Positions 17,619 through 25,595 of a stretch of 33,181 nucleotides of DNA are shown one piece after another. This DNA comes from Atopobiaceae bacterium (GTDB lineage Bacteria > Actinomycetota > Coriobacteriia > Coriobacteriales > Atopobiaceae). The notes below the pieces were generated by a model. The model searched no databases. It had not been told where the DNA came from and saw nothing but the letters and a program-made list of their open reading frames with translations. Positions within the stretch are counted from its first letter, which is position 1; each line of letters opens with the position of its first letter. The translations under genes were made by a program, and so were the position numbers. The stretch is from assembly GCA_017459605.1 (NCBI GenBank), contig JAFUCQ010000040.1:1-33181 (forward strand). The letters run 5' to 3'.

Positions 17619-18347
17619 ATGAGACACTATAAGAAGAGCGGTATGAAGCTCGGAACTGATGCGAGCCACACCAAGGCCATCAAAAAGGGTCTTGTGCAGG
17701 CACTTTTGGCAAATGACCGCATCAAGACCACGCTGCCGCGTGCTAAGGCCATCCGTGGCGATGTTGATCGCGTTGTGACATGGGCCAAGCGCGGAGATCT
17801 TGCAGCCCGCCGTCTTGCCATCAAGAAGGTTGGCGACGCAGCTTTGGTCGGCGAGATCTTCCAGAAGGCCGAGCAGGGCCTGTGGGCTGATCGCAATGGT
17901 GGCTATACCCGCATCATGAAGCTTGGTCGCCGCAAAGGTGATAACGCCGAGATGGTCATTATTGAGATGGTGACCGAGTCAGTAACGCCGAAGGTCAAGA
18001 AGGAGCAAACCTCCGTCAAGCCGGTCAAGAAGGTCGAGAAGGCAGATGAGGCTGTCGAGGCTGCTGAGGAGACCGCAGAGGCTGCTGTTGACGAAGCTGC
18101 TGAGGTAGCCGAGGCCGCCGCAGAGGAAGCAACTGAGGCTGCTGAAGAGGCAGCGGACGCTGCTGGGGATGCCGCTACTGAGGCAACCGAAGAGGCTGCC
18201 GAAGCTGCTGAGACTGCCGCCGACGAAGCAGCAGAGGCTGTAGAAGAGGCAGCTGAGACCGCTGCAGAGGAAGCACCTGCAGCAGAGGAGCCTGCAGAGG
18301 AGCCTGCAGCAGAGGAGCCTGCAGAGGAGCCTGCTGCTGAGGAGTAA
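17619..18347 (+). CDS. rplQ: 50S ribosomal protein L17 with long Ala/Glu-rich tail
   Basis: 242 aa, twice the usual 115-130. Residues 1-118 are ordinary L17 (MRHYKKSGMKLGTDASHTKA, RAKAIRGDVDRVVTWAKRGD, ADRNGGYTRIMKLGRRKGDN, AEMVIIEMV). Residues 121-141 form a basic linker (PKVKKEQTSVKPVKKVEKAD). Residues 142-242 are almost only Ala and Glu with some Asp, Thr and Val, ending in EEPAEEPAAEEPAEEPAAEE. The coding DNA is an imperfect run of GAGGCTGCT-like and GAGGAGCCTGCA units. Reading frame and stop are clean, with a terminator 112 bases later. L17 lies near the tunnel exit, so the tail may project into the cytosol; its role is unknown. Confidence 0.95.
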   Translation: MRHYKKSGMKLGTDASHTKAIKKGLVQALLANDRIKTTLPRAKAIRGDVDRVVTWAKRGDLAARRLAIKKVGDAALVGEIFQKAEQGLWADRNGGYTRIMKLGRRKGDNAEMVIIEMVTESVTPKVKKEQTSVKPVKKVEKADEAVEAAEETAEAAVDEAAEVAEAAAEEATEAAEEAADAAGDAATEATEEAAEAAETAADEAAEAVEEAAETAAEEAPAAEEPAEEPAAEEPAEEPAAEE

Positions 18348-18459
18348 TCCACGGCGCATGAAATCCTGAGCCTGTGGCATCAGTTGTTGCTCAGCGTACT
18401 TTGCACGAGCGTACAATTACCAGCGCATCCGTGCTTGTACACTTGCAATAGGGAAAAAT

Positions 18460-18488
18460 AGAGGACTTATCTCCGTGGTAAGTCCTCT
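18460..18488 (+). terminator. Rho-independent terminator after rplQ
   Basis: AGAGGACTTA (18460-18469) and TAAGTCCTCT (18479-18488) form a perfect 10-bp stem with a nine-base loop, followed by TTTT and preceded by AAAAAT. It closes the ribosomal operon and could work in both directions. Confidence 0.85.
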
Positions 18489-18561
18489 TTTCATGTGTCT
18501 CGCCTATCCATGCATGCTGCGTTTTCGTGTCATACACAGCGCTTATCATCTACCACACATG

Positions 18562-18624
18562 TCACATCCCGTGCACACACCATCCCACCTTGTGGACATC
18601 ACATCCCATGCACACACCATCCAT
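18562..18624. repeat. Direct repeat of about 25 bp
   Basis: TCACATCCC-R-TGCACACACC followed by ATCC occurs at 18562 and again at 18599, 37 bp apart, differing by one base in the core. No gene is visible in 18489-18684. Confidence 0.6.
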
Positions 18625-18684
18625 GTTGAGTGCGTTACATACCTCGCAGCCATAAGCATGCTTCCGAATCATACACTCAGAAGG

Positions 18685-18721
18685 CATTATTCGTACTTTT
18701 AAAATAAAAGTACGAATAATG
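18685..18721. repeat. Perfect 17-bp inverted repeat
   Basis: CATTATTCGTACTTTTA (18685-18701), three bases AAA, then TAAAAGTACGAATAATG (18705-18721). The stem is AT-rich and perfect, with no G/C-rich core followed by a T-run, so it looks more like a protein-binding or cruciform site than a classical terminator. Confidence 0.8.
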
Positions 18722-18724
18722 AGC

Positions 18725-18765
18725 AAAATGTGTATGAATCATATTTTGGGAATCATACACATTTT
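18725..18765. repeat. Perfect 13-bp inverted repeat
   Basis: AAAATGTGTATGA (18725-18737) and TCATACACATTTT (18753-18765) enclose 15 bases, starting three bases after the previous palindrome. The half-site GAATCATACAC also occurs alone at 18665-18675. It could end minus-strand transcripts from the diguanylate cyclase gene or be an operator. Confidence 0.7.
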
Positions 18766-18828
18766 ACAAACTATTCGGACAAATTCTTTAACAGTACGAG
18801 TAAATCGAAAAAAGTGCATGGTTACTAG

Positions 18829-18941
18829 GCCGCAACACCCGCAACTGGCCGCAACACCCGCTACAAGCGACAGCTCCCGCAACAATGCCGCAACACCCGC
18901 AACTGGCCGCAACACCCGCTACAAGCGACAGCTCCCGCAAC
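18829..18941. repeat. Perfect 55-bp direct repeat, period 58
   Basis: Copies at 18829-18883 and 18887-18941 are identical; AAT separates them. Each contains GGCCGCAACACCCGC-like units twice, so the region is a nested repeat. It is rich in C and A on the plus strand and lies between two AT-rich palindromes and the 3' end of the diguanylate cyclase gene. Bases 18942-19092 continue in similar composition with no gene. Confidence 0.9.
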
Positions 18942-19092
18942 TCCCACTACTGCCGCAGCTTCCCGCGACAAAGCGTACCCCACCGAATCACGCCGCGTAC
19001 GATGGCCGCAAGTGGCACTTCCCACAGCAACGCGTACCGCACCGAACCACACAATACACCGCGAGCAACCGCTGCCCGTCACCCTCACGGGC

Positions 19093-20268
19093 CTACGCCA
19101 GATCCCGATTTGCTCGCTTGGTGAGGTAGAGCATTTCGTCTGCCAAAGCAACCAACTCAGAGCGTGTTGTTTGCGGCGATTTTGTCTCGGCATAGCCCAC
19201 ACTGCACGCAAGCTTATAGGGAACATCAGCCTGTGCTACAACATCCGTGAGGTTCTCGTGAACTAGCTCGATAATCTCTTCAGGGGTGCGCGAACCAAGC
19301 CGTGTACGAATCAGTACAAACTCGTCTCCGCCCCAACGGCCAGCAAAAGCATCAACACGCTCGGACGTTTTCTGCAGAGCTCGCGCCATTAGCTGAAGCG
19401 CACGATCGCCCTCGAGGTGTCCAAATTGATCGTTGATGTTTTTGAATCCATCCATATCGATAACATACAGTTCCACCGGTTGCTTTTCAGATGCATTGAG
19501 CAGCGAATCTTCCAAGTAGATATCCGTGCGCCGTCGGTTGTTGAGGCTCGTCAAAGCATCGCGTGATATGCGCGACTCCTGAAGCGACATGAGCACAAAG
19601 ACAATCGAGACGCACATTGAAGCCGCCGCAATTGGTGTATTAGGAAGCGAGACATCAATGGGGGCTGCAAGGGCAGGCATAATCAAAAACGATGCAAAAA
19701 TGAGAGCTCGATGGCGCTCTTCACTACTGCGAGATTTCCGATATGCCTGTATGGAAAGGATGGCTGCTGCTATGAGGTAGAGCACCGAAATAAGCAGAAT
19801 CACCATGTGCGCAATGCCGTACGAGATTGAATTGTCCTCAGCAATGAAAAGGTTCTGGTTGAGAACAACACCCAAAATATGAACAAGAACGGTAGCCGCA
19901 ACAGGAATTGCTGAGAAAACCACCCACAAACGATGTTTTGTGAGGGGCCTCTTGAATGTGAGAGCCGTATAGCAAAACCAAAAGAAGCCAGAAAATGCAA
20001 TAGCAACCAAACACATGCCATTGACAATTGAAAGCACCACGGGGCTCGTTGGAATCAACTCGCTGATGAACAGCAATGCCCAAAGGCAATCAAACACGTT
20101 GAAAGCTAAGTTCGAAACAAGCAATCCTTTGAAGAAGCGAACCTGACGTTCGCTTCCGCTGTCGTCACTAAAATTGAATATCACAACCAGACTGAGAATG
20201 ATACAAAAGACGTCAACAATGAGATAAACCATGCTATATCGAAAACTTGAATACATGAATCGTCCCAA
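19093..20268 (-). CDS. Membrane-bound diguanylate cyclase (GGDEF protein)
   Basis: 391 aa from a TTG with AAAGG upstream, or 387 aa from an ATG four codons later (20256). About seven hydrophobic segments span residues 12-228, forming an unrecognised membrane sensor part. A GGDEF domain follows (about 235-391): DMDGFKNINDQFGHLEGDRA at 271-290 for metal and substrate binding, and GRWGGDEF with GGDEF at 313-317. The signature is intact, so c-di-GMP synthesis from two GTP is expected. The inhibitory site RxxD five residues before GGDEF reads RVDA, so product inhibition is probably lost. No EAL domain. It is convergent with rplQ and divergent from truA, in a repeat-rich island. Confidence 0.9.
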   Translation of the reverse strand: MGRFMYSSFRYSMVYLIVDVFCIILSLVVIFNFSDDSGSERQVRFFKGLLVSNLAFNVFDCLWALLFISELIPTSPVVLSIVNGMCLVAIAFSGFFWFCYTALTFKRPLTKHRLWVVFSAIPVAATVLVHILGVVLNQNLFIAEDNSISYGIAHMVILLISVLYLIAAAILSIQAYRKSRSSEERHRALIFASFLIMPALAAPIDVSLPNTPIAAASMCVSIVFVLMSLQESRISRDALTSLNNRRRTDIYLEDSLLNASEKQPVELYVIDMDGFKNINDQFGHLEGDRALQLMARALQKTSERVDAFAGRWGGDEFVLIRTRLGSRTPEEIIELVHENLTDVVAQADVPYKLACSVGYAETKSPQTTRSELVALADEMLYLTKRANRDLA

Positions 20269-20270
20269 CG

Positions 20271-20298
20271 TTGCCTTTATAATCGTGTAGCCTATAAG
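20271..20298 (+). promoter_or_regulatory. Candidate truA promoter
   Basis: TTGCCT (20271-20276), 16 bases, TATAAG (20293-20298) in the 160-base divergent region between the diguanylate cyclase gene and truA. It would give a leader of about 125 bases. TTGACT at 20313 and TATGAT further on are too far apart to pair. Confidence 0.3.
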
Positions 20299-20428
20299 CT
20301 CTCATGTGATAATTGACTTCAAGAGAAGCTTTCCACTACCGATATGATAGCTGCTCGAAGCTCCTTTTTTACGTGAGGATATCAACAAACTTCGCGTAGT
20401 CTCAGCTGTTTGAGAGGAGGACACAGCG

Positions 20429-21361
20429 ATGGCCGAGACACCCACGTCGACACCCATCTCGACTGCCGAGACGCCCGCATCAGCTGCTGGTACACCCGCG
20501 CCAGCCGCCACGCCCGCATCAGCCGCCGAGACTCCCGTTGAACATCCCAGCATCGAGCAAACCATGGTGCTCATCCTCGGCTACAACGGCACGGACTTCT
20601 CGGGCTTTGCTGAGCAAAAAGAACCTCACATTCGGACGGTTGCCAAAGAACTCAGGCGTGCGCTTGAGACCTTCTTGCGGCGCGAAGTCGACATTACCTG
20701 TGCAGGCAGAACCGATGCTGGCGTTCATGCACTGGGGCAAGTGGTGAGCCTACCAGTTTATGATGAAGAGACCAAGCTCGAAGCTCGTCGTATCAAACGT
20801 GCGCTGTCAGCCATTGCTTCCAACGACATCTCCATCCGCGAGGTGATGCGAGCGCCTGCGGGCTTCTCGGCACGCTTTGATGCGCTTGCTCGTCATTACC
20901 GTTACCGTATATCAGATAGCGATACCCGACCCACCCTTACCCAAGCGTTTTGCTGGTGGCACAAAACCCCCCTCGATATCGACGCAATGAGTCAGGCTGC
21001 ACAATCGCTCATCGGCGAACATGATTTCACAAGTTTTTGTAAGGTAGCCAGCGCCGTTGGAAAGTCGACCACGCGAAATCTCATCTCGCTCGATATTGGG
21101 CGCAACTCAGAGCTGGGCGAGGAGCTTATCTACATCGATATTTGCGCGAACGCGTTTTTGCATTCAATGGTGCGCACCATTGTTGGCACACTTGCAGAGG
21201 TGGGAACCGGCCGTAAAGATTGTGCATGGGTATCTCAGGTACTGAGCGCCTGTGATAGAAAAGCAGCAGGTCAAACGGCACCGGCAGCTGGACTTGAGTT
21301 CATGAGTGTCGACTATGAAGCAGATGCTTTTATGCCATGGGATGCCCAATTTGTGCATTAG
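20429..21361 (+). CDS. truA: tRNA pseudouridine synthase A with N-terminal extension
   Basis: 310 aa; the family has about 245-270. The enzyme proper starts near Met46 (MVLILGYNGTDFSGFAEQKE). Catalytic Asp96 lies in AGRTDAGVHALGQV. FSARFDALARHYRYRI and HDFTSFCKVA, then FLHSMVRTIVGTLAEVGTG, follow as in TruA. It makes pseudouridine 38-40 in the tRNA anticodon arm. Residues 2-45 are low-complexity Thr/Pro/Ala/Ser/Glu with a repeating AETPASAA-like unit. GAGAGGAGG lies ten bases before the first ATG, so the extension is probably translated. truA commonly follows rplQ directly; here 2 kb separates them. Confidence 0.95.
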   Translation: MAETPTSTPISTAETPASAAGTPAPAATPASAAETPVEHPSIEQTMVLILGYNGTDFSGFAEQKEPHIRTVAKELRRALETFLRREVDITCAGRTDAGVHALGQVVSLPVYDEETKLEARRIKRALSAIASNDISIREVMRAPAGFSARFDALARHYRYRISDSDTRPTLTQAFCWWHKTPLDIDAMSQAAQSLIGEHDFTSFCKVASAVGKSTTRNLISLDIGRNSELGEELIYIDICANAFLHSMVRTIVGTLAEVGTGRKDCAWVSQVLSACDRKAAGQTAPAAGLEFMSVDYEADAFMPWDAQFVH

Positions 21362-21551
21362 CTGAAACCTTTGTGGCGGTGTCCTGCAGACCCCCCTTGA
21401 AGGCGCCGACCCTGTTATCTTTGTACATAGTTTTTTGCGGAAGAAACTCTGTCACAAATGTGCCAAGAAACCCACAGCGCACTTTTGAGAAGAGGGTATT
21501 CGCACAACAGTTCATGTTCGACCTCGACGCATGCGAGCACACGGAGGAAGC

Positions 21552-22622
21552 GTGCCACGAAGAATACCAAAGGTGAGCATTATTATGCCGGTCTACAATG
21601 TAGACTCCTACCTTCGTCGCTCGATTCAGAGTGTGCAAAACCAGACCCTGCGCGACTTTGAAATGATTATCGTTGACGACGGCTCCACGGATGGATCTGC
21701 AGCCATCGCTGACCGCGCAGCCGATCGAGACATCCGTATCGATGTTCTTCACACGCCCAACCAAGGAGCTCCCGCAGCACGCAACACTGCACTCAAGCGA
21801 GCAACGGGGGAGTACATCTTCTTCATGGACGCTGACGACTGGATTGAACCGCAGATGCTCGAGGAGCTCTATAAGCTGTGCGTTGACCACAAGCTTCAAA
21901 TTGCCATAGCTGCGTTTTATATCGAGACGTACTACGGAAAATCCCAGCGTCACTTGAGCGAGTACAAAGGATGCCCTTCTCAGATATTTCGCTCTCAACG
22001 GGAGTTTCGAGAGGCGGCATGGCGTCTGTTTGACCAGAATCTCCTTTACACGCCGTGGAACAAACTCTTTGAGCGGGCATATCTCGAACACATCGAAGCT
22101 CGCTTCCAAGCAACGTTTTGGGATGATTTTCCCTTCAATATCGACTGTATCCGCGATGTCGAGCGAGTGGGTGTGACCGAACAAGCCTACTATCACTTCA
22201 TTCGTGCACGCGAGGAGTCCGAGACAAGCCGCTGGCGTGATGGGGTTTATGAGAAGCGGGAAGAAGAGCATACGTGGATGCTCGATTTGTACGCTCATTG
22301 GGGGCTCGAAAACGACCCAGACAGCGTTGAGATGATTCAACGTCGCTACATTGAGCGCTTGGTTGGTTGTATCGAAAATGTATGTGATTCAGCATGTGAA
22401 CTCACACGCGACGAGAAACTGAGCCGCATCGAGACCATGATTTGCTCCGAGCGAGCACAACAAGCGGTGGCGCTTGCTCGGCCGCACTCACGTATGATGA
22501 AACTCATGCTGGCTCCCATTAGATCAAAGAACGTCAAGCTTGCGTATCGAGAAGGCAAATTCATTTCTTTCGTGAAACGTCACTCCAGCCACCTCTTTGC
22601 TCGTCTCAAGGCAAGCCGATAA
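21552..22622 (+). CDS. Family 2 glycosyltransferase
   Basis: 356 aa from a GTG at 21552, preferred because GGAGG (21543-21547) lies four bases upstream; an ATG at 21531 would add seven residues without a ribosome-binding site. The GT-A fold is clear: VSIIMPVYNVDSYLRRSIQS, VDDGSTDG (41-48), ARNTALKRATGEYIFFMDAD with the DxD-type DADD at 93-96, and a later WNKLFERAYL. The C-terminal 130 residues are charged, helical-looking and not assigned. It probably adds a sugar to a cell-surface polymer; the sugar and acceptor cannot be deduced. No other cell-wall gene is adjacent. Bases 21362-21551 hold no other gene. Confidence 0.85.
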   Translation: MPRRIPKVSIIMPVYNVDSYLRRSIQSVQNQTLRDFEMIIVDDGSTDGSAAIADRAADRDIRIDVLHTPNQGAPAARNTALKRATGEYIFFMDADDWIEPQMLEELYKLCVDHKLQIAIAAFYIETYYGKSQRHLSEYKGCPSQIFRSQREFREAAWRLFDQNLLYTPWNKLFERAYLEHIEARFQATFWDDFPFNIDCIRDVERVGVTEQAYYHFIRAREESETSRWRDGVYEKREEEHTWMLDLYAHWGLENDPDSVEMIQRRYIERLVGCIENVCDSACELTRDEKLSRIETMICSERAQQAVALARPHSRMMKLMLAPIRSKNVKLAYREGKFISFVKRHSSHLFARLKASR

Positions 22623-22679
22623 AGCCAGCATTGATAATTACATTGTTAACCGATGTAAACAAAATCCACCTTCTGCTGA

Positions 22680-22706
22680 GTGACATCACCAAAATACGGG
22701 TATAGT
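22680..22706 (+). promoter_or_regulatory. Candidate promoter for the membrane protein gene
   Basis: GTGACA (22680-22685), 15 bases, TATAGT (22701-22706). Each box matches five of six consensus bases, but the spacer is shorter than the preferred 17. Confidence 0.35.
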
Positions 22707-22729
22707 AATTCGGAATTGACCACCGATGG

Positions 22730-22753
22730 GCTCTCGCGTAGATTCGCGAGAGC
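22730..22753 (+). promoter_or_regulatory. Hairpin in the 5' leader of the membrane protein gene
   Basis: GCTCTCGCG and CGCGAGAGC form a perfect nine-pair GC-rich stem with loop TAGATT, followed by TTTCG. It lies 41 bases before the start codon and after the candidate promoter, so it could act as an attenuator, or simply end read-through from the glycosyltransferase gene. Confidence 0.55.
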
Positions 22754-22794
22754 TTTCGCATATGTGTGGTCACAACGACAACGGAAGGAACACT

Positions 22795-23961
22795 ATGGAT
22801 GTAATGGCAATTTTTAATCTCCCCATCGTGCAGGCGGTGCTCCTGCTCATTGCAGCTTTCATTGTGGCTGCAATCGCAAAGGCACTTGTCATGAAGCTCA
22901 TTAGCAGCACGAAACTCTCTGACGTTCTTACTAAGGCAGATGAGAGTACGGGTGGTGAGTCCACCAATATGGTTGACTACATTGGAAAGCTCGTTTACCT
23001 CTTGGTTTTCTTGCTCTTTGTTCCGGGCATCTTCTCGGCTCTTGGTGTTGAGTCGGTAGCGACCCCCATCCTTGGTTTGCTCAATACCATCTGGGGCTAT
23101 GTGCCCAACATTTTGGCCGCAGGCATCATCTTGGTTGTTGGTTTCATGGTTGCCCGTTTGGTTCGCCAGCTGCTCATTCCTGTGTTTAGCAAGCTTCGTG
23201 TTGACGAGATTCAAACCAAGGCAGGCATTCAGGTTGACGACTCTGCCAAGCTTTCTGTCACTCTTGCGTACGTTGTATACGTAATTATCGTTATCCCCAT
23301 CATCATTATTGCCCTTCAGGTACTCAACATCAGCGCCATCTCCGATCCTGCAATCTCCATGCTCAATCAGGTATTTGCCTTCATTCCGAACATTGTTGTT
23401 GCAGCTCTTATTGTGGGCGTTGGTGTTTTTATCGCTCGCCTTGCCTCTCAGATTGTGGGTCAGCTCCTTGCCACAACGGGTATTGATGCCAAGGCCACTG
23501 AGCTGATGGGCGGTAAGCTCCAGAACGTGACTCTGTCTCGCGTGATTGCAGTTATTGTTCAGGCGCTCATCATTATCTTCTTTGCAGTGGAAGGGCTTTC
23601 TATCCTCAAGCTTGATGTGCTCACCAACATCGGCAATTCCGTGATTGGCTACCTGCCCAATGCTCTAGCTGCTGTTATCATCATTGGTTTGGCCGTCTTT
23701 GCGAGCACTGTTGCTTCTAATGCACTCAAGAAGACTGGTTTCGCTGCGTATGCTCCGATGGCTCAGGCCGCCATTTTGGTTATCGGTGCCTTCATGGTCT
23801 TGAACCAGCTCCACATCGCATCGACCATCGTGAATACAGCATTCATTGTGATTTTGGCTGCCGTTGGCGTGGCTGCTGCTATCGCCTTTGGTCTTGGTGG
23901 CAAGGACTTTGCTGCTAAGCGCCTCGAGAAGTGGGATGAGCAGATCACAAAGAAAGACTAA
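22795..23961 (+). CDS. Multi-helix membrane protein, CmpX/mechanosensitive-channel-like
   Basis: 388 aa from the ATG at 22795 (GGAAGGAA four bases upstream). About ten hydrophobic segments occur in two internally similar halves: LGLLNTIWGYVPNILAAGII with VVGFMVARLVRQLL, and MLNQVFAFIPNIVVAALIVG with VGVFIARLASQIVGQLL; a third partial copy is NSVIGYLPNALAAVIIIGLA. This repeated unit matches the conserved TM-helix repeat found in CmpX-type proteins related to small mechanosensitive channels. It ends in a short charged tail (KRLEKWDEQITKKD). A role in osmotic or membrane-tension response is inferred. It is monocistronic, with a leader hairpin and a strong terminator. Confidence 0.8.
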   Translation: MDVMAIFNLPIVQAVLLLIAAFIVAAIAKALVMKLISSTKLSDVLTKADESTGGESTNMVDYIGKLVYLLVFLLFVPGIFSALGVESVATPILGLLNTIWGYVPNILAAGIILVVGFMVARLVRQLLIPVFSKLRVDEIQTKAGIQVDDSAKLSVTLAYVVYVIIVIPIIIIALQVLNISAISDPAISMLNQVFAFIPNIVVAALIVGVGVFIARLASQIVGQLLATTGIDAKATELMGGKLQNVTLSRVIAVIVQALIIIFFAVEGLSILKLDVLTNIGNSVIGYLPNALAAVIIIGLAVFASTVASNALKKTGFAAYAPMAQAAILVIGAFMVLNQLHIASTIVNTAFIVILAAVGVAAAIAFGLGGKDFAAKRLEKWDEQITKKD

Positions 23962-24077
23962 GTCAGCTGGCAACGTGGACACTTTACAGGTAGGCTAATC
24001 TCTCTACTTGCCAGTATTCTTGAAATAGGGGAGTCTCGCTGAGTATTTGTGGCAGTGCTCCGTACTCTCAGGATGAC

Positions 24078-24117
24078 AAGAGGCTCTGTATGTTAGTTTT
24101 AACATGCAGAGCCTCTT
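24078..24117 (+). terminator. Rho-independent terminator
   Basis: Bases 24078-24095 pair with 24100-24117 (18 pairs, one G-U) around loop GTTT, followed by TTGTCTTT. It closes the transcript of the membrane protein gene and lies 30 bases left of the IS end. Confidence 0.85.
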
Positions 24118-24281
24118 TTGTCTTTGAGTTCATTGCACTAGAGAGCACTTGTTAGCGCCAAGCTAAATTCGCCACCTAAAGTCAAACAATAATCGCCAAT
24201 CTAGAGTCAAGGGAAAATGGCCAACGCGCCCTCCCAACCCTCTACACTGGTCTGTGCCAATACGCCAGCGTAAGGAGGATT

Positions 24282-25595
24282 ATGGATAGAGAAAATGAAC
24301 GCATTGGCCTTCAAGAAATTATAAATAAGGCTATAGAGGAGATGGCTCGCGAGGCGGGCGATTCATTCGAACTCGACCAGTTGAATCTGGCCGAGTTCTC
24401 GCGAAAAACGGGGCTTTCACGGTCGAAAGCTAGAACCCTCAAGGCCAAGGACTTTATCGTGACGTCACACGGTCGCTGCGGTATGAAGGCTAAAACCACA
24501 ATAATCAGCGGATTCGAGGGCGTGGTAAACGCACTGCTTGCTGACGGTGTTACGAACTCTGAAGTCATCTTCAATCGCATCGAGGGCCAGGGCTACAAGG
24601 GTGGTAAAACCACCGTAAAGAACTATATAGCGGCGCATGTCGACTTGGTGCCCGCTAAGCGCAAACTGGCAAAGGCTGACCCGAAAGGCAACCGAGGTAG
24701 ACGTTTCAAGACAAAGCCAGGCGAGGCTTTCCAGATGGATTGGGGCTTTATCGAGGTCGAAGACTGGACGGGCGCTACGTTCAAGATAGCGTGCTTTGCG
24801 ATGATATGCCATCATTGCGCTACCTGCTACGTCGAGTTCTTCCCGAGCGCACGCCAGGAAAACCTCTTCATAGGGATGGTGCACGCATTTATGGTTATGG
24901 GCGTGCCAGACTACGTTCTCACAGACAACATGCGCAGTGTTACGACCGGGCGAGACATTGAGGGCAAGCCCATCTGGCAGCTAGACTACGCTGCCTTCAT
25001 GGCATGTGTTGGATTCAAGACAAAGTTGTGCAAGCCCTACCATCCTTTTACAAAGGGCAAAGTTGAACGGCTGATTTCCTACGTGAAAGGCAATTTCGCG
25101 GCGGGTCGCAAGTTCTATAACATCACCGACCTAAACGCCCAAGTACAACAATGGTGCGCCAAGCAGTCTGGACGCTACCGCAAAGCTCTTGACTGCGTTC
25201 CCGCAGAGGAACATAGCGCAAAGTGTCTGCTTGCCACAGTCGAAATTGACAGGACCGACGAGCTCGCAATGTATCTGTGTCCGCAGCGTCGCATCAGCTT
25301 CGACGGGTTTGTGAGCTACGAGGGGCGTCGCTTCGGTGTACCGTACTGGTATAATAAGACCTGTCGGGTGAGCAGGGAAGGCGAGTTTATCCACATATAC
25401 ACTGATGACCTGTCTCGTGAATTGGCTGTCCATCCCGTCACGTGGAGTCGCGCGGACAGCTTTTGTGCAGACCAATACGCCGACGTCCAGCCAGAAGAGC
25501 TACCCAGCGCTCCGGTCACGACCGTAATTGCGCAGTTAGAGCAGCCCAAAGGCAAGCCTGGCTTCGACAAGTTTGACTTCGAGGGGAGGCTGTGA
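24282..25595 (+). CDS. istA: IS21-family transposase IstA
   Basis: 437 aa. N-terminal helix-turn-helix region (about 33-60, LAEFSRKTGLSRSKARTLK) and a second DNA-binding part (VTNSEVIFNRIEGQGYKGGK). The DDE integrase core has Asp153 (QMDWGFIEVEDW), Asp215 (YVLTDNMRSV) and Glu262 (PFTKGKVERLISYVKGNF). AAGGAGG lies six bases before the ATG. It cuts and joins the IS ends with IstB as helper. The stop overlaps the istB start in TGATG, the usual coupled arrangement. Confidence 0.95.
   Translation: MDRENERIGLQEIINKAIEEMAREAGDSFELDQLNLAEFSRKTGLSRSKARTLKAKDFIVTSHGRCGMKAKTTIISGFEGVVNALLADGVTNSEVIFNRIEGQGYKGGKTTVKNYIAAHVDLVPAKRKLAKADPKGNRGRRFKTKPGEAFQMDWGFIEVEDWTGATFKIACFAMICHHCATCYVEFFPSARQENLFIGMVHAFMVMGVPDYVLTDNMRSVTTGRDIEGKPIWQLDYAAFMACVGFKTKLCKPYHPFTKGKVERLISYVKGNFAAGRKFYNITDLNAQVQQWCAKQSGRYRKALDCVPAEEHSAKCLLATVEIDRTDELAMYLCPQRRISFDGFVSYEGRRFGVPYWYNKTCRVSREGEFIHIYTDDLSRELAVHPVTWSRADSFCADQYADVQPEELPSAPVTTVIAQLEQPKGKPGFDKFDFEGRL

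Noticed and set aside
17903-18352. Antisense Ser/Ala-rich frame opposite the L17 tail
   Set aside because: It is the complement of the Ala/Glu repeat and has no start site or homology.
18475-19266. Plus-strand frames between rplQ and the diguanylate cyclase gene
   Set aside because: They run through palindromes and the 55-bp repeat, with no ribosome-binding sites and no protein character.
21330-22340. 336-codon minus-strand frame opposite the glycosyltransferase
   Set aside because: The plus frame has clear GT2 motifs; the antisense frame has none and crosses the truA end.
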